NCBI GenBank assembly: GCA_017525805.1
Contig: JAFXSH010000103.1
Coordinates: 1 to 28,203 of the forward strand
Source: Clostridia bacterium
Lineage (GTDB): Bacteria; Bacillota_A; Clostridia; Christensenellales; Aristaeellaceae
Direction of reading: 5' to 3'
DNA length: 28,203 nt
Both the position numbers and the translations under genes were made by a program. Below are positions 24,570 through 28,203 of the stretch, in pieces; the first letter of the stretch is position 1; every line of letters starts with the position of its first letter. Under the pieces are notes generated by a model. It was not told the DNA's origin and did not search any database. It was given only the letters and a program-made list of their open reading frames with translations.

Positions 24570-24824
24570 TCATGTTAGCCTGCGGAACTTTTCGGGATTT
24601 GGGTTCGGTACGGGTACCGGGACGGGAACCGGGACAGGAACCGGGACAGGAACCGGGACAGGAACCGGGACAGGACCCTCTACCGCCTCCATCCTCGCGT
24701 CCGGACCGTTATTCTTGATGGCATCTTCCGGTCTTTCGAACAGCGGGTCTTCGTCATACTTCCTTTTTTCTATTCCACCCGTCACCTTTTCCAGTTGTTC
24801 AAGGTTCAGTTCTTTTTTCTCCAT
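24570..24824 (-). CDS. Double-glycine-leader peptide with a Pro-Val tandem repeat
   Basis: An 84-residue product. The leader MEKKELNLEQLEKVTGG is a textbook double-glycine leader. The core begins IEKRKYDEDPLFERPEDAIK and continues with about 12 Val-Pro dipeptides, then NPNPEKFRRLT. The ATG at 24824 has AAAGGAGAGAG 7 bp upstream; the longer frame to 24980 has no such signal. The Pro-Val part is encoded by a 12-bp DNA repeat, so its length can change in steps of four residues without a frameshift. Together with the neighbouring leader peptide it suggests a small family of exported peptides that rely on a transporter elsewhere in the genome. The function is not known. Confidence 0.68.
   Translation of the reverse strand: MEKKELNLEQLEKVTGGIEKRKYDEDPLFERPEDAIKNNGPDARMEAVEGPVPVPVPVPVPVPVPVPVPVPVPNPNPEKFRRLT
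24607..24678. repeat. 12-bp in-frame tandem repeat, six units
   Basis: Six consecutive 12-bp units on the plus strand with consensus GGGACAGGAACC. The middle units are identical and the outer ones vary at one or a few positions. Each unit encodes Val-Pro-Val-Pro on the minus strand. Confidence 0.9.
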
Positions 24825-25004
24825 GTTTCTCTCTCCTTTATATTTCTGAAACGCTTTCGGCTCTTCATTATTCCGTCTCATCAGTTTATACGCGGCTGAT
24901 CTCCCGGCGGCACCCGCAGCGCACGTTTTTGGGGGAAAAAGCCCAATCCAAATATAGCATAAACAAGAAACAAAATCCATTGATAAACAGGGAGTGAAAT
25001 CGAC
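24825..25004. other. Upstream region of the Pro-Val peptide gene
   Basis: Contains the leader and presumed promoter of the minus-strand peptide gene. A TATATT lies at about 24949-24954 on the minus strand without a clear -35 box. The right end carries the ribosome site (GGGAGTG) of the phage-like fragment on the plus strand. Confidence 0.35.
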
Positions 25005-25175
25005 ATGAAAAATCCCTTCACCGCGCTGTTTCGTGTGCGGTACAAGCCCCAGGACAGCGTCAGCTCTGCTCCGGCTTTCTACTTTGGCACCAACGGCTCC
25101 GGGAAACCGATCAGTGCCACTATGGTTATCTGCTGCTTTTTCTCTGCTAAATTCATCAGCTTTGGCACTTTATAG
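25005..25175 (+). pseudogene. 5' fragment of a phage portal protein gene
   Basis: ATG 25005 follows GGGAGTGAAATCGAC. The frame reads MKNPFTALFRVRYKPQDSVS and then APAFYFGTNGSGKPISAT, which resembles the N-terminus of HK97-type phage portal proteins (short basic start, then a FxFGxxxSGK segment before the conserved Ala-Val-Tyr-Ala-Cys-Val region). The similarity stops at about base 25120. The remaining residues do not fit and a stop follows at 25173-25175, so only about 40 of some 400 codons remain. This is taken as a prophage relic; the family call rests on pattern recognition alone. Confidence 0.5.
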
Positions 25176-25287
25176 TTTTCATCTATGTGTCTATCATAAT
25201 GGTTTGCCCTGTATCTGCACAATTTTCGATCCCTTTCGCGTTCTTTACTTTTCATATAAACTGACACCAGACTTTGAAAGGCCTAAT
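25176..25287. other. Decayed junction DNA
   Basis: No intact gene. A minus-strand frame (25267 to about 25120, with RYRANHYDRHIDENYKVPK) has coding-like composition and might be a fragment of another lost gene, but it has no ribosome site and no recognisable domain. Confidence 0.35.
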
Positions 25288-25547
25288 TTCTCCGAAGTCC
25301 ACCATTCAAAAATCGCCTTCCACTTTTAGCATACTTCAAGAAAGATTTCTTATGGCGGCGTATAATATACTTATTGTGGAACAAAAAGATTATGGAGGTA
25401 TTTTTCATGGCGCTTATTCTTTGCCCAAAATGTAAAAGGGAAGTCTCTGATAAAGCACATCATTGTCCTCATTGTGGTAATCCACTTAATATACCTCCCA
25501 TAGCTCAAGAACAAAAAAATGATGTCCCAAAACCCAAAATATATGGA
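25288..25547. repeat. Degenerate duplicate (copy 1) of the regulator/zinc-ribbon segment
   Basis: This 260-bp tract aligns colinearly, with scattered substitutions, to 25974-26233. It carries the first codons of an XRE-type regulator on the minus strand (ATG at 25305, MVDFGE, then unrelated sequence), the divergent promoter region, and the first 46 or so codons of a zinc-ribbon gene on the plus strand. Both genes are cut off at the ends of the duplicated tract. In this copy, the longer upstream start of the regulator would hit a stop codon, which supports MVDFGE as the true start in copy 2. Confidence 0.85.
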
Positions 25548-25554
25548 AACGCAA

Positions 25555-25592
25555 AGAAAAAAGCGCTGAAACCTTTACGGAATCAGCGTTTT
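25555..25592 (-). terminator. Terminator next to the tRNA-Asn fragment
   Basis: On the minus strand, CGCTGA (25588-25583) and TCAGCG (25569-25564) pair and are followed by CTTTTTTCTTT. It stands just 3' of the tRNA fragment, in the same relative place as the terminator that follows the intact tRNA-Asn gene, and may be the original tRNA terminator. Confidence 0.65.
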
Positions 25593-25598
25593 TCTCTG

Positions 25599-25642
<44 letters not shown>

Positions 25643-25709
25643 AAAATAATACGGCAGAAACGAAAGCGCCTTCCCCTGTGAAGAAAAGTAAAGAAGGTGA
25701 TTTGCCAAT

Positions 25710-25991
25710 TTATCTTTTCAAGCGGTTTACAAGCCCCACCAGCATTTGTCTATCTTCATTCGATAATCCCGAAACATCCAGTAATTCACGATGACCCACG
25801 CCAAGAAGATAATCCGTTGTGGTGCTGAAAACAGAAGCGATTTTTATAAGCACATCAAAAGACGGATATCGGAATCCGTTTTCATAAGAACTGACAACCG
25901 ATTTAGAAATGCCTAATTGCAGAGCAAGCTGTTTCTGCGTTAGGCCTTTTGCTTGTCGCAATACTTTCAATCGTTCTCCAAAGTCCACCAT
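25710..25991 (-). CDS. XRE-family transcriptional regulator
   Basis: A 93-residue protein: MVDFGERLKVLRQAKGLTQK, then QLALQLGISKSVVSSYENGF, a classical helix-turn-helix of the Cro/C1 type at about residues 10-60, followed by DVLIKIASVFSTTTDYLLG. The short C-terminal tail (SNEDRQMLVGLVNRLK) is typical of small stand-alone regulators from mobile elements. ATG 25991 is preferred because GGAGG precedes it and the degenerate copy keeps this start; an upstream in-frame ATG lies at 26018. It is divergent from the zinc-ribbon gene and probably controls that shared region. The repeated ATACTT words in the spacer of both copies may be operator half-sites. Confidence 0.88.
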   Translation of the reverse strand: MVDFGERLKVLRQAKGLTQKQLALQLGISKSVVSSYENGFRYPSFDVLIKIASVFSTTTDYLLGVGHRELLDVSGLSNEDRQMLVGLVNRLKR

Positions 25992-26233
25992 TTCAAAATC
26001 ATCCTCCACTTTTAGCATACTTCAAGAAGGATTTCTAATGGTGGTGTCGAATATACTTACAGTGTATTTTGAAGATAATGGAGGTAACTTTCATGGCACT
26101 TATTCTTTGCCCAGAGTGTAAAAGGGAAGTCTCTGATAGAGCACATCAATGCCCTCATTGTGGTAATCCACTTAATATGAATCCTTTATCTCAAGAAAAA
26201 CAAATTGACGTCCCAAAACCAATAATTTATGGA
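25974..26233. repeat. Intact copy (copy 2) of the duplicated regulator/zinc-ribbon segment
   Basis: Partner of 25288-25547: same order and spacing, with substitutions throughout. It covers the 5' ends of both divergent genes and the region between them. Confidence 0.85.
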
Positions 26234-26569
26234 GAAGAATATTATAATACGCAACTGAAAAAAAATGATAGCTCTCTTATTCCAATAAGAATACTTGGTT
26301 GGTTCGGTCTAATTATTGGGATCATTTGTCTGTTTACCGGAGCTTTTATCCTTGCAATAATCTTTTTACCGGGTGCAATTATCTGTATCACCGGCAAACC
26401 AAAAATGGTAAAAGCAGGAGTTATGTCTGACAATACAATTTGCTGTCCAAGATGTGGCAGTACAGAAATAGCGGCTAATTCAAATACAAAAAGAAGTAGT
26501 TCTATATATATAGAATCCAAAGGACAATGGATGTGTAAAAAATGTGGAACAGAATTTGAAACAAGATAA
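26093..26569 (+). CDS. Membrane protein with two zinc ribbons
   Basis: A 158-residue protein with ATG 26093 following AATGGAGG. The N-terminal zinc ribbon has CPEC then CPHC (residues 6-9 and 22-25). Two hydrophobic helices lie at about residues 65-82 and 85-105 (ILGWFGLIIGIICLFTGAFI). A C-terminal zinc ribbon has CCPRC and CKKC. This zinc-ribbon plus helices layout is common in clostridial accessory DNA, and no specific role is known to me. It is divergent from the XRE regulator and is present as a broken copy to the left. Confidence 0.8.
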   Translation: MALILCPECKREVSDRAHQCPHCGNPLNMNPLSQEKQIDVPKPIIYGEEYYNTQLKKNDSSLIPIRILGWFGLIIGIICLFTGAFILAIIFLPGAIICITGKPKMVKAGVMSDNTICCPRCGSTEIAANSNTKRSSSIYIESKGQWMCKKCGTEFETR

Positions 26570-26639
26570 GTATATATTATGAGTCATAGTTCCGTTTAGC
26601 AAAGAATATGATACCCTATCCGCAAAGGAGCCGGATACA

Positions 26640-26879
26640 ATGAATGATATGAATCGCGGAAGTTTACGTGCAATCCGTGTAATGTTGGAAAAAATCCAGG
26701 ACATCTTGACAGACATCTGTAATACGGAAATTGAAAAGGAATGCGGAGAAAATGGAGGAGCTCCAATAGAAGTCGTACACGGAGACAAATCCAGTACATT
26801 ATCCTACATAGTGGATATGGTTGAAGATGTGTGCACGGAAATCGACGAACTTGTTTCAAAGAAATGCGATTGGGAATAA
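26640..26879 (+). CDS. Small hypothetical protein, 79 aa
   Basis: Starts MNDMNRGSLRAIRVMLEKIQ after AAAGGAGC (spacing about 9); ATG 26649 is an alternative start. It is mostly helical, acidic and soluble, with three cysteines and no recognised domain. A good terminator follows within 30 bp. It may be co-transcribed with the zinc-ribbon gene 70 bp upstream. Base composition is AT-rich like its neighbours in the tRNA-bounded segment. Confidence 0.65.
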   Translation: MNDMNRGSLRAIRVMLEKIQDILTDICNTEIEKECGENGGAPIEVVHGDKSSTLSYIVDMVEDVCTEIDELVSKKCDWE

Positions 26880-26904
26880 TATTAGCAGAAACTGACGCAC
26901 CATA

Positions 26905-26935
26905 AAACGGCTTCTTTGTCATGAGGAAGCCGTTT
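26905..26935 (+). terminator. Terminator after the 79-aa gene
   Basis: AAACGGCTTC (26905-26914) pairs perfectly with GAAGCCGTTT (26926-26935), followed by CTCTC. Confidence 0.75.
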
Positions 26936-26960
26936 CTCTCTGGTTCGAGCATTTTGTAGG

Positions 26961-26989
26961 TTGAACTTGTCCTGTTTTTCTGATATACT
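26961..26989 (+). promoter_or_regulatory. Promoter of the Cys-cluster protein gene
   Basis: TTGAAC (26961-26966), 17 bp, TATACT (26984-26989). The word ATATACTTATT here also occurs before the broken zinc-ribbon gene, and ATATACTTA before the intact one, hinting at shared control of these genes. Confidence 0.65.
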
Positions 26990-27044
26990 TATTAATGGAA
27001 AATGAACGATATAAAAACATCTATAAACAGCGGAGGACTATTAT

Positions 27045-27611
27045 ATGTCAAGATTAGGTGAAATGCAGGGAACGCCATGGCATGTGGAAAAGTTTACCCG
27101 CAAAGAAGGAGATGCACGCCGTCATCGCAGCCATTGCATACATTATGATAAAGGGTCAAAACATTGTGATGTGACGGGGGGTGGATGTTGGGGGGCAAGC
27201 CACTGTCAACGCTATTCAATACAAAAGCCCAAACAGACAATAAAAGAAAAGACATTTGCTCAAACATCGATACGCACATCATCTAAAACCTTAGCAATAA
27301 AACAGAGTCAAAACAATTATACAAGCAAGAATACTCCCACAGCTAAAAGGGCGGAACAAAAAATAAATACAAATATGCAGCAGAAGATTAACTCGCAATC
27401 AAGTACATCATCAATAAATAATGCGGGAGTCAAAGAATCAATAGAAAGACTTTTCCAATTGTTTGATGAAACCCAAAATATACTTGGACGGTTGGCTTCC
27501 AATAAAGAGCAATACCAGGAAGCAGAGGAAAAGGTTAGTAGAAATGTGCAGCAAATGATTATCAACCTGTCAGCCGTTAATGAGAAGCTAAAACGAAAAT
27601 ACAACCCTTAA
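27045..27611 (+). CDS. Cys-cluster protein with a helical C-terminus, function unknown
   Basis: A 188-residue protein with ATG 27045 after AGCGGAGG. Residues 31-54 hold a cysteine/histidine cluster (CIHYDKGSKHC, then GGGCWGASHCQRY), similar to a CxxYxxxxC...CxGSxHCxxY motif found in many clostridial small proteins and probably metal-binding. A Ser/Thr/Lys/Gln-rich low-complexity linker follows (about 60-125), then a helical, perhaps coiled-coil, region (about 130-188; ESIERLFQLFDETQNILGRL). It has its own promoter and is AT-rich. I do not recognise a family for the whole protein. Confidence 0.7.
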   Translation: MSRLGEMQGTPWHVEKFTRKEGDARRHRSHCIHYDKGSKHCDVTGGGCWGASHCQRYSIQKPKQTIKEKTFAQTSIRTSSKTLAIKQSQNNYTSKNTPTAKRAEQKINTNMQQKINSQSSTSSINNAGVKESIERLFQLFDETQNILGRLASNKEQYQEAEEKVSRNVQQMIINLSAVNEKLKRKYNP

Positions 27612-27631
27612 ATTTCAATTATAATTTTGGA

Positions 27632-27810
27632 TCAATGCAAAAGTTTGTGGGGGAAACCGCTCTTTGGAGGCCAAAGAGCGGTTTCCCCCACACCCCCTTC
27701 CGAGAAAGCCATAAAAGGAACTGGAAAAAGCTTTTCGACCTGCTTCCCTTCTTTTGGGAAAGACTTTCTCATGGGCTGGGAGCACATTTCCCCACAAAGA
27801 TTTGCATTGA
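27632..27810. mobile_element. MITE-like element with terminal inverted repeats and an internal palindrome (copy B)
   Basis: The ends are inverted repeats: TCAATGCAAA..TTTGTGGGG at 27632-27656 and the complementary sequence at 27787-27810, differing at two adjacent bases and one G. Inside, a perfect 22-bp-arm palindrome lies at 27646-27667 / 27671-27692, and TTCCGAGAAAGCCATAAAA follows. The palindrome with that flank matches copy A near 3.3 kb in reverse orientation, and the end sequence recurs at 23956-23979. It has no coding capacity, so it would need a transposase supplied elsewhere. No clear target-site duplication is visible. Confidence 0.7.
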
Positions 27811-27833
27811 ACCTGTTTTTTCACAGCATCAAT

Positions 27834-27866
27834 AAAAAAAGCAAGTCGGGAGGGCTTGCTTTTTTT
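27834..27866. terminator. Bidirectional terminator
   Basis: Seven A then GCAAG (27841-27845) pairs with CTTGC (27855-27859) then seven T. It ends transcription from the plus-strand Cys-cluster gene and anything reading toward it on the minus strand. Confidence 0.78.
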
Positions 27867-27931
27867 GCGCATGTTGGTGAATCAATAGAAAAACCACTGG
27901 TTATTATGTTCACTTATCTATTGAAAACTTA

Positions 27932-27959
27932 AAATCCCGTCCATTTCTGAACGGGATTT
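27932..27959 (-). terminator. Terminator of the tRNA-Asn/rRNA transcript
   Basis: On the minus strand, AAATCCCGT and ACGGGATTT pair around a 10-nt loop, followed by TAAGTTTTC. It begins 3 bp after the tRNA 3' end. Confidence 0.75.
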
Positions 27960-27961
27960 CA

Positions 27962-28034
<73 letters not shown>

Positions 28035-28067
28035 ATTTGGAGTGGATTTACATCCACTCTATTGGAA

Positions 28068-28183
28068 TCCGGCGGCGACCTACTCTCCCGGGCCGTGTCC
28101 AGCCAAGTACCATCGGCGCTGAAGGTCTTAACTTCTGTGTTCGGTATGGGAACAGGTGGAACCCCTTCGCCATTGCCACCGGA
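28068..28183 (-). rRNA. rrf: 5S ribosomal RNA
   Basis: On the minus strand the ends TCCGGTGGC and GCCGCCGGA pair as helix I. The interior has the universal 5S words CCATACCGAACACAGAAGTT and GGGAGAGTAGGTCG. The length of about 116 nt is normal. It should be the end of an rRNA operon whose 23S gene lies beyond the window. A small hairpin (AGTGGAT / ATCCACT, 28041-28058) separates it from tRNA-Asn and is probably a processing signal. Confidence 0.95.
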
Positions 28184-28203
28184 AATTGTAGCATTTTTAT
28201 GGG

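Noticed and set aside
24607..24678. The 12-bp repeats as a CRISPR-like array or origin iterons
   Set aside because: The units are contiguous without spacers, in frame within a gene, and encode Val-Pro steps.
25079..25267. A minus-strand 62-codon frame with coding-like composition as a real gene
   Set aside because: It has no ribosome site, no recognised domain, and it crosses the junction between the portal fragment and the duplicated segment, so at best it is debris.
27615..27872. Short frames across the MITE-like element as genes
   Set aside because: They consist of translations of the inverted repeats and terminator and lack ribosome sites.

Overview
The window looks like a chromosomal segment of a GC-rich Firmicute of class Clostridia, perhaps a gut Christensenellales- or Oscillospirales-like bacterium. 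The class is supported by the gene order rpmE - DUF1385 - prmC - prfA, strong AGGAGG-type ribosome binding sites, near-consensus sigma-A promoters and the protein families present; the order is a guess from general resemblance. About the first 23.6 kb is GC-rich and mostly ordinary core or metabolic DNA. From about 23.9 kb to 28.0 kb the sequence becomes AT-rich, repeat-laden and accessory, and it ends at a tRNA-Asn gene and a 5S rRNA gene on the minus strand.

Left part (1-4.5 kb): the end of rpmE, a DUF1385 (YqhQ-like) membrane protein, then the translationally coupled prmC-prfA pair (release-factor methylase and its substrate RF1). A 450-bp spacer full of hairpins follows, including one copy of a dispersed palindromic element, then a small coiled-coil membrane protein and a divergent 47-codon ORF. 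4.5-8.7 kb: a minus-strand operon marR - ABC exporter - ABC exporter. Its promoter is a perfect TTGACA-17-TATAAT with a MarR-like palindrome just downstream. The two exporter halves carry the residue changes expected of a heterodimer with one degenerate ATP site.

8.8-18.2 kb: a plus-strand oligopeptide (Opp-type) importer with an unusually large binding protein (842 aa, no lipobox), two permeases and two ATPases, followed by a DUF3899 membrane protein. Three of the components are enlarged by insertions: about 195 aa outside the cell in the OppC-like permease, about 370 aa after the Q-loop of the OppD-like ATPase, and about 105 aa before the Q-loop of the OppF-like ATPase. The binding-protein gene is separated from the permeases by a strong hairpin and a 121-bp inverted-repeat element, which would fit high expression of the binding protein and lower expression of the rest.

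18.2-23.7 kb, minus strand: a NYN-domain nuclease-like protein with two LOTUS domains, a truncated and frameshifted beta-helix surface protein, and a secreted type I pullulanase with a perfect promoter. 23.9-28.0 kb: two small genes encode peptides with double-glycine leaders, one carrying a C2H2 zinc knuckle and the other a Pro-Val tandem repeat encoded by a 12-bp DNA repeat. Then come a phage portal-gene fragment, a 260-bp duplicated regulator/zinc-ribbon segment (one copy broken), a set of small AT-rich genes and a MITE-like element. The stretch 25.6-28.0 kb is bounded by exact 44-bp copies of the 3' half of tRNA-Asn, the typical footprint of tyrosine-recombinase integration, although no integrase is present.

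All calls come from reading the sequence and from family knowledge; no database search was run.
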